Assembly (NCBI RefSeq): GCF_018101125.2
Contig: NZ_JAELVF020000001.1
Coordinates: forward strand, 4,687,705-4,725,845
Length of the DNA: 38,141 nt
Direction: 5' to 3'
Origin: Streptomyces tardus
GTDB taxonomy: Bacteria; Actinomycetota; Actinomycetes; Streptomycetales; Streptomycetaceae
Made by a program: the position numbers and the translations under genes. Shown here piece after piece: positions 24,618 through 33,067 of this stretch. The notes under the pieces are model-generated. The model was not told where the DNA came from. It saw nothing but the letters and a program-made list of their open reading frames with translations, and ran no database searches. The first letter of the stretch is position 1; each line of letters starts with the position of its first letter.

Positions 24618-25466
24618 CAGGCCGACCGGCCGCCGCTCCTGCTCGGCCTCGACCTGGGCGTTCCACGCGGGCTTGGCCGCCTGCCAGCCGTCCTCGTCGT
24701 GGCCGAGTCGCCAGTAGCCGGAGACCGAGAGCCGGTCGCGGGTCACCATCCGCTCCATCCGCAGATGGCGGCGGATCTCCCGCACCCAGCCGGCCTCGCC
24801 GTGGACGAACACCTGCGGATCGCCCGTCCAGTCCTCGATCCCGCGCACTGCGTCGACCAGCGCGCTGCGGGTGCGGCCGGGCCCACGGTGCAGCCACCGC
24901 ACCCTGGTGCCGGGCGCGGTGGCGAACTCCTGCTCCTCCTGCGGTCCTTCGACCTCCAGCAGGACCTCGGCACGCGCGCCGGAGGGCATCCGCTCGATCG
25001 CCGCGGCGATCGCGGGCAGCGCGCTCTCGTCACCGACCAGCAGATGCCAGTCGGCCGCCAGGTCGGGACAGTAGCCGCCGCCGGGCCCGAGGATCCGAAT
25101 GGCGGTGCCCGGCTGCGCGGCCCTCGCCCAGGGCCCCGCGAGGCCGCTGTCGCCGTGCACGACGAAGTCGATCGTCAGCTCCCCGGCCTGCGGGTCGAAG
25201 CGGCGCACGGTGTACGTCCGCATGGCCGGCCACTGGTCCCGGGGAAGCTCCTCGCGGATGCGCGCGATGTCGAACGGCTCCGGGTGGCTGACGCCGGGCT
25301 GCGGGAAGAGCAGCTTGACGTAGTGGTCCGTGTACTGCCCGACGGGCAGCCCGGCCAGCTCCTCGCCTCCCAGCACCACTCTGATCATGTGGGGCGTGAG
25401 CCACTGGGTGCGCAGAACGGTCAGAAGGCGGCTCGTCGGGCGGCTGCGTACCGGGCGTGTGGACAC
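24603..25466 (-). CDS. Siderophore-interacting protein (SIP-type FAD ferric-siderophore reductase)
   Basis: 287 residues. An N-terminal FAD-binding barrel (RTYTVRRFDPQAGELTIDFVVHGDSGLAGPWA) is followed by a Rossmann-like NAD(P)H domain (WHLLVGDESALPAIAAAIERM, then WVREIRRHLR near the end). This matches the SIP/ViuB family, which reduces ferric siderophores in the cytoplasm to release iron. GTG at 25466 follows TAGGAGT. An IdeR/DmdR-type iron box lies 34 bp upstream (25501-25519), predicting repression when iron is sufficient. No siderophore transport gene is in the window. Convergent with the phospholipase C gene, with overlapping 3' ends. Confidence 0.93.
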   Translation of the reverse strand: MSTRPVRSRPTSRLLTVLRTQWLTPHMIRVVLGGEELAGLPVGQYTDHYVKLLFPQPGVSHPEPFDIARIREELPRDQWPAMRTYTVRRFDPQAGELTIDFVVHGDSGLAGPWARAAQPGTAIRILGPGGGYCPDLAADWHLLVGDESALPAIAAAIERMPSGARAEVLLEVEGPQEEQEFATAPGTRVRWLHRGPGRTRSALVDAVRGIEDWTGDPQVFVHGEAGWVREIRRHLRMERMVTRDRLSVSGYWRLGHDEDGWQAAKPAWNAQVEAEQERRPVGLSAAG

Positions 25467-25500
25467 GGGGACTCCTACCGAGAACGGGACTACTGGATAG

Positions 25501-25519
25501 TTAGGGGAGCCTAACCTAA
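25501..25519. promoter_or_regulatory. Iron box (IdeR/DmdR-type operator)
   Basis: TTAGGGGAGCCTAACCTAA closely matches the 19-bp consensus TTAGGTTAGGCTCACCTAA-type palindrome of actinobacterial DtxR-family regulators. It overlaps the probable -10 region of the SIP gene and lies just beyond the stop of the exonuclease gene. Confidence 0.88.
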
Positions 25520-25523
25520 CAGT

Positions 25524-26450
25524 TCACCGCTCCAGGGTCTCCAGCAGTCGGCGCAGCGAGCTGCCCAGTCCCCAGCGCTCGCCCAGCTCCCGCACCGCTT
25601 CCGGGTTGCGGGGGCTGCGGGGCAGGGCTGTGTCCAGCGCGGGCAGGGGAACGTCGTGCGCGACCCTGACGACCTTGGGGGCGACCGCGAGATAGGGCCG
25701 GGCCTCGTTCAGGCGCCGGCGCTGCGCGGGCGTGACCGAGGAGGCGGGGTCCTCGGCCGCGGCCAGGATCCCCGCCAGGTCTCCGTGCGCGGCCAGCAGC
25801 TTGGCCGCGGTCTTCTCGCCGATGCCGGGCACGCCGGGCAGCCCGTCGCTCGGGTCGCCGCGCAGCAGGGCGAGATCGAGGTAGCCGGAGCCGTCCACCG
25901 CGTACTTGCTCTCCAGTGCGGCGCCGTCGAAGACGTCGAGCTGACCCACGCCCTTGACCGGGTAGAGGACCCGGACCCGGCGCTCGTCGTCCACGAGCTG
26001 GAAGAGGTCGCGGTCGCCGGTGACGATGTCCACCGGGCCGCGCGCCCGTGCGGCGAGGGTGCCGATGACGTCGTCCGCCTCGTAGTCCGCGGCGCCGGCC
26101 CGGGCGATGCCGACGGCGTCGAGGACCTCGTCGATGATCGGCACCTGCGGGGCGAGGGTGTCGGGGACCTCTTCGGCGTCCGGGCCGCTCGCGGCCTCCT
26201 CGGCGACGCGGTGCGCCTTGTAGGACGGGATCAGCTCGACCCTCCAGGCGGGTCGCCAGTCGAAGTCCATGCACGCCACCAGTTCGTCGGGGTGGTGGTC
26301 CTGCACGAGGCGGGTGATGAAGTCCAGCAGCCCCCGTACCGCGTTGACCGGGGTGCCGTCGGGTGCCCGGACCGAATCGGGGACCCCGAAGTAGGCGCGG
26401 AAGTAGAGCGAGGAGGTGTCCAGCAGCATCTGGTGCGGTGTCGTCGTCAC
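25524..26450 (-). CDS. Stand-alone 5'-3' exonuclease (PolA N-terminal/FEN-like)
   Basis: 308 residues from GTG at 26450. The fold matches the 5' nuclease domain of DNA polymerase I without the polymerase. Metal-binding acidic residues appear in LLDTSSLYFRAYF (Asp11), VACMDFDWR, GAADYEADDVIG and IVTGDRDLFQL. The helix-hairpin-helix is GLPGVPGIGEKTAAKLL, and LLRGDPSD precedes it. It removes RNA primers or flaps in replication and repair. The start lacks a strong ribosome site (CAGGG); longer N-terminal readings have no family support. It is upstream of the SIP gene on the same strand, but the iron box and spacing suggest separate control. Confidence 0.92.
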   Translation of the reverse strand: MTTTPHQMLLDTSSLYFRAYFGVPDSVRAPDGTPVNAVRGLLDFITRLVQDHHPDELVACMDFDWRPAWRVELIPSYKAHRVAEEAASGPDAEEVPDTLAPQVPIIDEVLDAVGIARAGAADYEADDVIGTLAARARGPVDIVTGDRDLFQLVDDERRVRVLYPVKGVGQLDVFDGAALESKYAVDGSGYLDLALLRGDPSDGLPGVPGIGEKTAAKLLAAHGDLAGILAAAEDPASSVTPAQRRRLNEARPYLAVAPKVVRVAHDVPLPALDTALPRSPRNPEAVRELGERWGLGSSLRRLLETLER

Positions 26451-26482
26451 GGCCCTGATTTTGCCGCACGGCAGAGGGGCGA

Positions 26483-26502
26483 ACCGCCGTGAATCCGGCG
26501 GT
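26483..26502. repeat. Inverted repeat in the exonuclease-BCCT divergent region
   Basis: ACCGCCG (26483-26489) and CGGCGGT (26496-26502) are perfect arms around TGAATC. The 168-bp gap between two divergent starts must hold both promoters. The repeat may be an operator or a hairpin in the BCCT leader. Confidence 0.45.
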
Positions 26503-26618
26503 GGGAGAACAGGTGGATCAACGGAGGCATGGGATCGTGCCTTCTGGGCAGGCGCGGCCAGTCGGCCAATGGAGGTGCCGGCGGCCGAAACTGGAAACCG
26601 AGAGCAGAGGACGAGTGC

Positions 26619-28370
26619 GTGGCCGCGCAACAAAGAGATGGTGTGTCGGGTCAAGGCCCGACAGCCGAGCAGACGGACGGTCGGGGGCGACTGTCGAGTA
26701 TCGACCCGAGGGTCTTCTATCCCTCAGCGATCATCATCGTTGCCTTCGTGGTCTTCGCCACGGTCTTCCGAGACACCGCCCAGGACTGGGTGGGCGCGAT
26801 TCAGGAGAACGTGGTCAGCGGCGTGGGGTGGTACTACACCGCGCTCGTGTCGCTCTTCGTGATCTTCGCGATCTGGGTGGGAGTCGGCCGCTACGGAGAC
26901 ATCAAGCTGGGTCGCGACGACGACAAGCCGGAGTTCGGTCTCGGATCCTGGCTGGCGATGCTCTTCGCCGCGGGCATGGGCATCGGCCTGGTCTTCTGGG
27001 GCGTCGCCGAGCCGCTGACGCACTATGACACCCCTCGCCCGGGCGTGGGGGAGAGCTCGGCGGAGCGCAGTGAGGCTGCACTGGTGCAGACCTTCCTCCA
27101 CTGGGGCGTGCACCCGTGGGCGATCTATGTCGTGGTCGGGCTGTCTGTCGCCTATGCGGTCCATCGCAAGGGGCGCCCGGTGTCGATCCGCTGGGCTCTG
27201 GAGCCGATCTTCGGTGACAAGATCAAGGGCGCGTGGGGCAGCGCGATCGACGTGGTCGCTGTCGTCGGCACGGTATTCGGTGTCGCCACCTCCCTGGGGC
27301 TCGGAGTGCTCCAGATCTCCGCGGGCCTCGAGTTCAAGGGCTGGGCGGAGGACCCCGGCAACGGGCTTCTGGTCGCTCTGATCGTGGTGATCACGCTGTT
27401 GGCGGGCATCTCCGTGGTGACGGGAGTCGGCCGGGGCATCAAGTGGCTGTCCAACATCAACATGGGCATGGCGCTCGCTCTGCTTCTCTTCGTGCTGATC
27501 GCAGGCCCCACGCTGTTCATCATGAACGGCTTCGTTCAGGACGTCGGGGGCTACCTTCAGAGCCTGTTGTCCCTGAGCTTCGACACCGGAGCCAACCAGG
27601 GCAGTGAAGGCACCGAGTGGCTGAACGGCTGGACGGTCTTCTACTGGGGCTGGTGGATCTCCTGGGCGCCGTTCGTCGGCATCTTCATCGCGCGCATCTC
27701 CCGCGGCAGGACGGTGCGGGAGTTCGTGTGCGGTGTCCTCCTGGTCCCCACCGTGCTGACGTTCTTCTGGTTCTCGGTGTTCGGGGGCGCGGCGATTCAC
27801 CGCGAGATGTTCGGCGAGGGCGGTCTCGTGGACGAGGGCGCGGAAACGTCGGTCAACCGAGACAGCGCGCTGTTCCAGTTGCTCGACACTCTCCCCGGCG
27901 GCGCGTTCGTCGCGGGCCTGGCCATGCTGCTCATCGTCCTGTTCTTCGTGACCTCCTCGGACTCGGGCAGCTACGTGGTCGACATGCTGGCCTCCGGCGG
28001 CGACCCGGATCCGCCCACGTGGAGCCGGGTCTTCTGGGCGGCGGCCGAAGGTGCCGTGGCCATCGCGCTGCTGGTTGCAAGCGGTGCGGGTACGGCAGCG
28101 CTCGACACGCTGCAGACCACCGCCATCCTGATCGCGCTGCCGTTCAGTCTCGTGATGATCGGTATGTGCGTCGCCACGATCAAATCGTTCAACCAGGAGC
28201 GCAGGGCCTACTTGGCGGCCCAGCGCAAGGAGCAGGACGAGCGTCTTGTCGGTCAGGCAGTCGCCGCGTTCGAGGAGAACCTTGACAACGGCACCTATGC
28301 CGACTCCGGGCTCTCCTCGGACGGCGAGGCGGGGCCGGGTGACGGTTCCACCAAGCTGACCAAGAGCTGA
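26619..28370 (+). CDS. BCCT-family transporter (betaine/choline/carnitine type)
   Basis: 583 residues with about twelve membrane segments. The BCCT tryptophan signature is clear: WTVFYWGWWISWAPFVGIFIARISRGRTVREF, and AAGMGIGLVFWGVAEPLTHY carries the glycine-rich unwound segment of the family. FVTSSDSGSYVVDML is also typical. The C-terminal cytoplasmic tail (about 515-583) is charged and may sense osmolarity, as known for BetP. The substrate is probably glycine betaine or choline; ethanolamine-like amines are conceivable given the neighbouring amine-catabolism genes. GTG at 26619 follows AGAGGA. A very strong terminator closes the gene. Confidence 0.92.
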   Translation: MAAQQRDGVSGQGPTAEQTDGRGRLSSIDPRVFYPSAIIIVAFVVFATVFRDTAQDWVGAIQENVVSGVGWYYTALVSLFVIFAIWVGVGRYGDIKLGRDDDKPEFGLGSWLAMLFAAGMGIGLVFWGVAEPLTHYDTPRPGVGESSAERSEAALVQTFLHWGVHPWAIYVVVGLSVAYAVHRKGRPVSIRWALEPIFGDKIKGAWGSAIDVVAVVGTVFGVATSLGLGVLQISAGLEFKGWAEDPGNGLLVALIVVITLLAGISVVTGVGRGIKWLSNINMGMALALLLFVLIAGPTLFIMNGFVQDVGGYLQSLLSLSFDTGANQGSEGTEWLNGWTVFYWGWWISWAPFVGIFIARISRGRTVREFVCGVLLVPTVLTFFWFSVFGGAAIHREMFGEGGLVDEGAETSVNRDSALFQLLDTLPGGAFVAGLAMLLIVLFFVTSSDSGSYVVDMLASGGDPDPPTWSRVFWAAAEGAVAIALLVASGAGTAALDTLQTTAILIALPFSLVMIGMCVATIKSFNQERRAYLAAQRKEQDERLVGQAVAAFEENLDNGTYADSGLSSDGEAGPGDGSTKLTKS

Positions 28371-28390
28371 CAGGGAGACTGCCGAGCCTG

Positions 28391-28435
28391 GCCTCGGCTT
28401 CGTGACTGCCACAGCGGCGGTCACGAAGCCGAGGC
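28391..28435. terminator. Very strong terminator after the BCCT gene
   Basis: Two 20-nt arms (28391-28410 and 28416-28435) pair with a single wobble around ACAGC and are followed by TTT. It is the longest near-perfect stem in the window and sits between convergent genes. Confidence 0.92.
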
Positions 28436-28535
28436 TTTGCCATGTGTGTGCAGCGGCGCACGCGGTGGCGGGGGCAGGCGCCCCGCAGCGGCGGCTGGAG
28501 GCCGGTTTGTCCCGCGCGGGCCGTGCCCGCCGTTC

Positions 28536-29219
28536 TCAGCGCGTCGCGTCGATCAGCCCCCGCATCACCCGCAGGTCCTCGCCCGCTTCCGGGTGCCACT
28601 GCACGGCGAGCACGAACCCGCGCGTCACCGACATCTCCAGTGCCTCGACGGTGCCGTCCTGCGCGTACGCGCTCACCGTCAGCGACTCGCCGACCCGGTC
28701 GACGGCCTGGTGGTGGTAGGTCGGCACCTCCAGCGGCCCGTCCAGCAGCGCCGAGAGACGAGTGCCCTCGACGGGGGTGACCAGATGGGAGGAGAAGACG
28801 CCGGGCGGTCCGCCGTGGCCCTCCAGATGCTGGTTGAGCGTGCCGCCGCAGACCACGTTGAGCAGCTGCATGCCGCGGCAGATGCCCAGGAGCGGCAGTC
28901 GTGCGTCGAGGGCAGCCTCGATCAGCGCCGATTCCCAGGCGTCGCGCACCGGATGGGCCGTGCCGGTGTGCGGTCCCGGTTCGGCCCCGTAGCGGTGGGG
29001 CGCGATGTCGGAGCCGCCGGCGACCACCAGCGCGTCGAGCCGGGCCACCGCGTGCGCGGCGGCGTGCGGGTTCTCGTCCGGCGGCAGCAGCGCGGCGACA
29101 CCGCCGGAGCGCTGGACGAGCTGGTGGTAGCCGGCGGGCAGCAGCGCGGCGGGCAGATCCCAGACGCCCCATCTCGCGGGTTCGAGGTAGGTGCTGATGC
29201 CGACGAGCGGTGTGGGCAC
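28536..29219 (-). CDS. Class I glutamine amidotransferase-type gamma-glutamyl hydrolase (PuuD-like)
   Basis: 227 residues from GTG at 29219, which has GGAAGGA 10 nt upstream; an in-frame TTG at 29276 lies inside the operator-like repeat and is less likely. VGISTYLEPARWGVW opens the domain. The nucleophile is in LLGICRGMQLLNVVCGG, and the His/Glu of the triad in VQWHPEAGED. Oxyanion elements include VVAGGSDIAP. PuuD-like enzymes hydrolyse gamma-glutamyl bonds in gamma-glutamylated intermediates (for example gamma-glutamyl-GABA). Next to a gamma-glutamylamine synthetase, it would complete a gamma-glutamylation cycle of amine breakdown. Confidence 0.88.
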   Translation of the reverse strand: MPTPLVGISTYLEPARWGVWDLPAALLPAGYHQLVQRSGGVAALLPPDENPHAAAHAVARLDALVVAGGSDIAPHRYGAEPGPHTGTAHPVRDAWESALIEAALDARLPLLGICRGMQLLNVVCGGTLNQHLEGHGGPPGVFSSHLVTPVEGTRLSALLDGPLEVPTYHHQAVDRVGESLTVSAYAQDGTVEALEMSVTRGFVLAVQWHPEAGEDLRVMRGLIDATR

Positions 29220-29273
29220 GGTGGTGGTTCCTTCCGGAGCGGTGTGGTCCGCGGACGTGGCCGGTCGTACGGT

Positions 29274-29297
29274 CAAAGGTTGTGCACGAGACCTTTG
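29274..29297. promoter_or_regulatory. Operator candidate CAAAGGT-N10-ACCTTTG upstream of the gamma-glutamyl hydrolase gene
   Basis: Perfect 7-bp inverted arms (29274-29280, 29291-29297) lie in the 82-bp gap between the regulator stop and the hydrolase start. The architecture is the same as the site at 30053-30076. It is probably bound by the FadR-type regulator encoded between them. Confidence 0.75.
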
Positions 29298-29301
29298 GTG
29301 C

Positions 29302-30036
29302 TCAGGGGAGGAAGCCGCGCAGCAGTGCTGCCGTACCCGCGCAGTGCTCCCGCATCACCGAGCGGGCGCTCTCGGCGTCGCCCGCGAGCACCGCCTCGGC
29401 CAACTCCGTGTGCTGGCGCTGCGCGTGCTCCAGATTGCGGACCAACAGGGGTATGCGGTCCAGGAGTTGGTTGAGCCGGGCGCGCACTGTGGCGTACTCG
29501 GCGGTCAGCGAGGGTGAGCCGGCGAGCTCGGCGAGCGTGAGGTGGAAGCGGGTGTCGTAGCGCCGGTAGGTGTCGGGAGAGGCGTCCCCGGTCGCCGCCA
29601 GTGCCTCCTCGAGGCGGTCCCGCTCGGCCGGGCACGGACGCCCGCGCGCGGCCAGCTCCGCGATGCCGACCTCCAGCACCTCGCGGAAACGCAGGGTGTC
29701 CTCCAGATCGACCGCCGACACGCCCGGGCCCTGCGGCTGTTCCGGATTCTTCGCGGGGCGGCGGACGAACGTGCCGCCGTAGCGTCCGCGCACGCTCACC
29801 ACCAAGCCCTGTTCGGTGAGCGTGCGCAGCACCTCGCGCAGGATGGCGCGGCTGACGCCGAGCCGGAGCGCGAGCTCGCGCTCGGCGGGGAGCCGGTCTC
29901 CCTCGGAGAGCAGATCTAGCCGGATGACCCGCAGGATCTGTTCGAGTGCCTCTTCGTACCCGTTGCCGCTGCGCACCGGGCGCAGCACGGGGGAGAGCAG
30001 GCCCTCCCCGTCCTCGGCCGACCGACGCTCGTCCAT
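29302..30036 (-). CDS. GntR-family (FadR subfamily) regulator
   Basis: 244 residues. A winged helix-turn-helix (about 28-95; DRLPAERELALRLGVSRAILREVLRTLTEQGLVVSVRGRYGGTFV) is joined to an all-helical FCD ligand-binding domain (about 112-235; TLRFREVLEVGIAELAA, YRRYDTRFHLTLAELAGS, and the REHCAGTAALL end). FCD His/Asp residues (Asp of YDTRFH, His of QRQHTEL, His of REHC) suggest a metal-assisted carboxylate ligand site. Transcribed opposite to the GlnA4-like gene with 68 bp between starts; matching operators lie on both sides of the gene. I infer a local repressor of amine catabolism. In S. coelicolor the gene at this place has, as I recall, been linked to ethanolamine control. Confidence 0.9.
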   Translation of the reverse strand: MDERRSAEDGEGLLSPVLRPVRSGNGYEEALEQILRVIRLDLLSEGDRLPAERELALRLGVSRAILREVLRTLTEQGLVVSVRGRYGGTFVRRPAKNPEQPQGPGVSAVDLEDTLRFREVLEVGIAELAARGRPCPAERDRLEEALAATGDASPDTYRRYDTRFHLTLAELAGSPSLTAEYATVRARLNQLLDRIPLLVRNLEHAQRQHTELAEAVLAGDAESARSVMREHCAGTAALLRGFLP

Positions 30037-30052
30037 CGCGCTACTTCCCTCC

Positions 30053-30076
30053 CAAAGGTACGCGCCACTACCTTAG
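30053..30076. promoter_or_regulatory. Operator candidate CAAAGGT-N10-ACCTTAG between regulator and GlnA4-like gene
   Basis: The arms are 30053-30059 and 30070-30076; the inner AAGGTA (30055-30060) and TACCTT (30069-30074) are perfect. It lies between divergent starts, 17 bp upstream of the regulator ATG, and matches the site at 29274-29297 in both arms except one base. Confidence 0.72.
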
Positions 30077-30104
30077 AGCCTCCGGTGCACGGACAGGAGG
30101 CCCT

Positions 30105-31496
30105 GTGACACAGCGCGTAACCGCGGCAGGTACGGAAGCCACGCCCCCACTGCCCCTCGACGAGCTGACCCGGCTCGTCGAACAGGGCGAGATCGACACC
30201 GTCGTCCTCGCCTTCACCGACATGCAGGGCAGACTCCAGGGCAAACGCTTCGCCGCCCGCTTCTTCCTCGACGACGTGGTCGGCCACGGCACCGAGGGCT
30301 GCAACTACCTCCTGGCCGTCGACGCCGACATGAACACCGTCGACGGCTACGCGATGTCCTCCTGGGAGCACGGCTACGGCGACTTCGCCATGCACCCCGA
30401 CCTCTCCACCCTGCGCCGTACGCCCTGGAACCCCGGCACCGCGCTCGTCACCGCCGACCTCGCCCGGCTGGACGGCACGCCCGTCCCCGCCTCGCCCCGG
30501 CAGATCCTGCGCCGCCAGCTCGACCGGCTGGCCGAACGCGGCTGGAGCGCGTACGCCGGCACCGAGCTGGAGTTCATGGTCTTCCGGGACACCTACGAGG
30601 ACGCCTGGACCGGCGGCTACCGCACCATGACACCGGCCAACCTCTACAACGTCGACTACTCCGTGCTCGGCACCGGCCGCGTCGAACCGCTGCTGCGCCG
30701 CATCCGCAACGAGATGGCCGCGGCCGGGATGGCGGTGGAGTCGGCCAAGGGCGAGTGCAACCTCGGCCAGCACGAGATCGTCTTCCGCTACGACGACGCC
30801 CTCACCACCTGCGACCAGCACTCCGTCTACAAGACCGGTGCCAAGGAGATCGCCGCCCAGGAGGGCCGTTCGCTCACCTTCATGGCCAAGTACGACGAGC
30901 GCGAGGGCAACTCGTGCCACATCCACCTCTCGCTGCGCGACTCCGACGGCGCGCCGCTGCTCGCCGACGACAGCGGGCCGTACGGGATGTCGAAGCCGAT
31001 GCGCCACTTCCTGGCCGGACAGCTCGCCGCGCTGCGGGAGTTCACCCTGCTGTACGCGCCGAACATCAACTCCTACAAGCGCTTCAGCCCCGGATCCTTC
31101 GCGCCCACCTCCGTCGCCTGGGGCCCAGACAACCGCACCTGCGCCTACCGCATCGTCGGCCGCGGCCACTCCCACCGGCTGGAGAACCGGCTGCCCGGCG
31201 GCGACGTCAACCCCTACCTCGCACTGGCGGGAATGATCGCGGCCGGACTGGACGGCATCGACCGGGAGTTGGAGCTGCCGCAGGCCTGCACGGGCAACGC
31301 CTACACGGGCGACGCCGAGCAGGTGCCCGCCACCCTGCGCGACGCCGCCGAGCTGTGGGCCGACAGCGCACTCGCCCGCGAGTCGTTCGGCGACGAGGTC
31401 GTGGACCACTACCGCAACATGGCGCGGGTCGAGCAGCAGGCGTACGACACCGCGGTGACCGACTGGGAGCGCTACCGCTCCTTCGAACGCATGTGA
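30105..31496 (+). CDS. glnA4: Glutamine synthetase-like gamma-glutamylamine synthetase (GlnA4-type)
   Basis: 463 residues with a full glutamine synthetase fold: beta-grasp N-terminus (LAFTDMQGRLQGKRF), catalytic core with AGTELEFMVF, ESAKGECNLGQHEI, GNSCHIHLSL and TCAYRIVGRGHSHRLENRLPGGDVNPYLALAG. Differences from assimilatory GlnA are expected of enzymes that join glutamate to amines instead of ammonia. Gene order (hydrolase, FadR-type regulator, this gene, aldehyde dehydrogenase, oxidoreductase) matches the S. coelicolor neighbourhood of GlnA4, known as a gamma-glutamylethanolamide synthetase. GTG at 30105 follows CAGGAGG. The aldehyde dehydrogenase starts 9 bp after it. Polyamine specificity is the alternative. 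Confidence 0.87.
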   Translation: MTQRVTAAGTEATPPLPLDELTRLVEQGEIDTVVLAFTDMQGRLQGKRFAARFFLDDVVGHGTEGCNYLLAVDADMNTVDGYAMSSWEHGYGDFAMHPDLSTLRRTPWNPGTALVTADLARLDGTPVPASPRQILRRQLDRLAERGWSAYAGTELEFMVFRDTYEDAWTGGYRTMTPANLYNVDYSVLGTGRVEPLLRRIRNEMAAAGMAVESAKGECNLGQHEIVFRYDDALTTCDQHSVYKTGAKEIAAQEGRSLTFMAKYDEREGNSCHIHLSLRDSDGAPLLADDSGPYGMSKPMRHFLAGQLAALREFTLLYAPNINSYKRFSPGSFAPTSVAWGPDNRTCAYRIVGRGHSHRLENRLPGGDVNPYLALAGMIAAGLDGIDRELELPQACTGNAYTGDAEQVPATLRDAAELWADSALARESFGDEVVDHYRNMARVEQQAYDTAVTDWERYRSFERM

Positions 31497-31505
31497 GGCC
31501 GAGAA

Positions 31506-32909
31506 GTGACCGATCCGCACCGCACCGGTGAGCCCGCCGCCGCCCCGGACGCTCCCGCCGCGCACCAGGTGCGCAACCCCGCGACGGAGGAGCTGCTCGC
31601 CACCGTCCCCGCCGTCGACCCCCGAGGCGTGGCCCGGGCCGTACGCCGCGCAGCCGACGCCCAGCTCCGCTGGGCCGCGCTGCCGCCGGGCGACCGGGCC
31701 CGGCAGCTGCGCCGGTTCGCCGCACGGGTGGACGAGAACCTCGAGGAACTGGCTCTGCTGGAAGTGCGGGAGGCGGGCCATCCGATCGGCAACGCCCGCT
31801 GGGAGGCCGGCAACGCACGCGATCTGCTGGAGTACGCGGCAGGGGGAGTCGAACGCCTGACCGGCCAACAGATCCCGGTCGCCGGCGGCGTCAACCTCAC
31901 CTTCCAGGAGCCGCTCGGCGTCGTCGCCGTCATCGCGCCCTGGAACTTCCCGATGCCGGTCGCCGCCTGGGGCACCGCGCCCGCCCTCGCGGCTGGCAAC
32001 GCCGTACTCCTCAAACCCGCCGAGACCACTCCGCTGACCGCGCTGCGTCTGGCCGAACTGGGCCTGGAGGCAGGGCTGCCCGAGGGCCTGTTCCAGGTGC
32101 TCCCCGGCGCCGGGTCGAGCACCGGGCGGGCTCTGGTCGACCACCCGGGGGTGGCCAAGGTCGTCTTCACCGGTTCGACCGCCGTCGGGCAGGAGATCAT
32201 GGCGCGCTGCGCCCGCGGAGTGAAGCGCGTGACACTCGAACTCGGCGGCAAGAGCCCCAACCTGGTGTTCGACGACGCCGATCTGGAGCTCGCCGCCAGT
32301 GCCGCCCCGGGCTCCTTCCTGGACAACACCGGCCAGGACTGCTGCGCCCGGAGCCGCATCCTTGTCCAACGCAGCGTCTACGACCGGTTCATGGAGCTGC
32401 TGGAGCCGGCCGTACTGGCCTTCCGCTGCGGCGACCCGAACGACCCCGGCACCGACATGGGCCCGCTGATCTCCGCGACCCAGCGGGAGCGGGTGCGCCA
32501 GTACGTTCCGCAGGAGGGCCCGACGGCGATCCGGGGCAGCGCGCCGGAGGGCAGTGGCTACTGGTACCCGGCCACCGTGCTGGAGCGCGACCCCGGCGAC
32601 CGGGCGGCGGTGGAGGAGATCTTCGGCCCGGTCGCGGTGGTGATGCCGTTCCGGGACGAGGAGGAGGCCGTCGCCCTCGCCAACGCCACCGACTACGGCC
32701 TCGCCGCCTCCGTGTGGACCCGTGACGGCGCCCGCGCACTGCGCGTAGCCCGTGCGGTCGCCGCGGGCAATCTTTCGGTCAACTCCCACAGCGCGGTGCG
32801 CTACTCGACGCCTTTCGGCGGCTTCAAGCGCTCGGGTCTGGGCCGGGAGCTCGGCCCCGACGCGTTGTCGGCCTTCACCGAGACCAAGAACGTCTTCCTC
32901 GGCACCTGA
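31506..32909 (+). CDS. NAD(P)-dependent aldehyde dehydrogenase
   Basis: 467 residues. PWNFPM binds the cofactor, FTGSTAVG is the Rossmann turn, LELGGKSP carries general base Glu245, and NTGQDC carries nucleophile Cys279 (next to a second Cys280). EIFGPVAVVMPF and the C-terminal PFGGFKRSGLGRELG are complete, so the enzyme looks active. In the gamma-glutamylation route it would oxidise the gamma-glutamyl-aminoaldehyde intermediate. GTG at 31506 is 9 bp after glnA4 in the same operon; the ribosome site is weak (GAGAAG), which suggests coupling. Confidence 0.95.
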   Translation: MTDPHRTGEPAAAPDAPAAHQVRNPATEELLATVPAVDPRGVARAVRRAADAQLRWAALPPGDRARQLRRFAARVDENLEELALLEVREAGHPIGNARWEAGNARDLLEYAAGGVERLTGQQIPVAGGVNLTFQEPLGVVAVIAPWNFPMPVAAWGTAPALAAGNAVLLKPAETTPLTALRLAELGLEAGLPEGLFQVLPGAGSSTGRALVDHPGVAKVVFTGSTAVGQEIMARCARGVKRVTLELGGKSPNLVFDDADLELAASAAPGSFLDNTGQDCCARSRILVQRSVYDRFMELLEPAVLAFRCGDPNDPGTDMGPLISATQRERVRQYVPQEGPTAIRGSAPEGSGYWYPATVLERDPGDRAAVEEIFGPVAVVMPFRDEEEAVALANATDYGLAASVWTRDGARALRVARAVAAGNLSVNSHSAVRYSTPFGGFKRSGLGRELGPDALSAFTETKNVFLGT

Positions 32910-33067
32910 CGGCGAACCGCACCGGAGCCTTCACCGGGGCCTGCCCCCCCCGGGAGGCCACGACCGCGGCACCCGTACGCCCGCCCGCGTGCCGTCGCAC
33001 CCCCGCACCCCAGCACCCGTGCTCCGCGTCCGTACCGGGCGGGACTTCGTGAAAGGCAGGACCGCAG

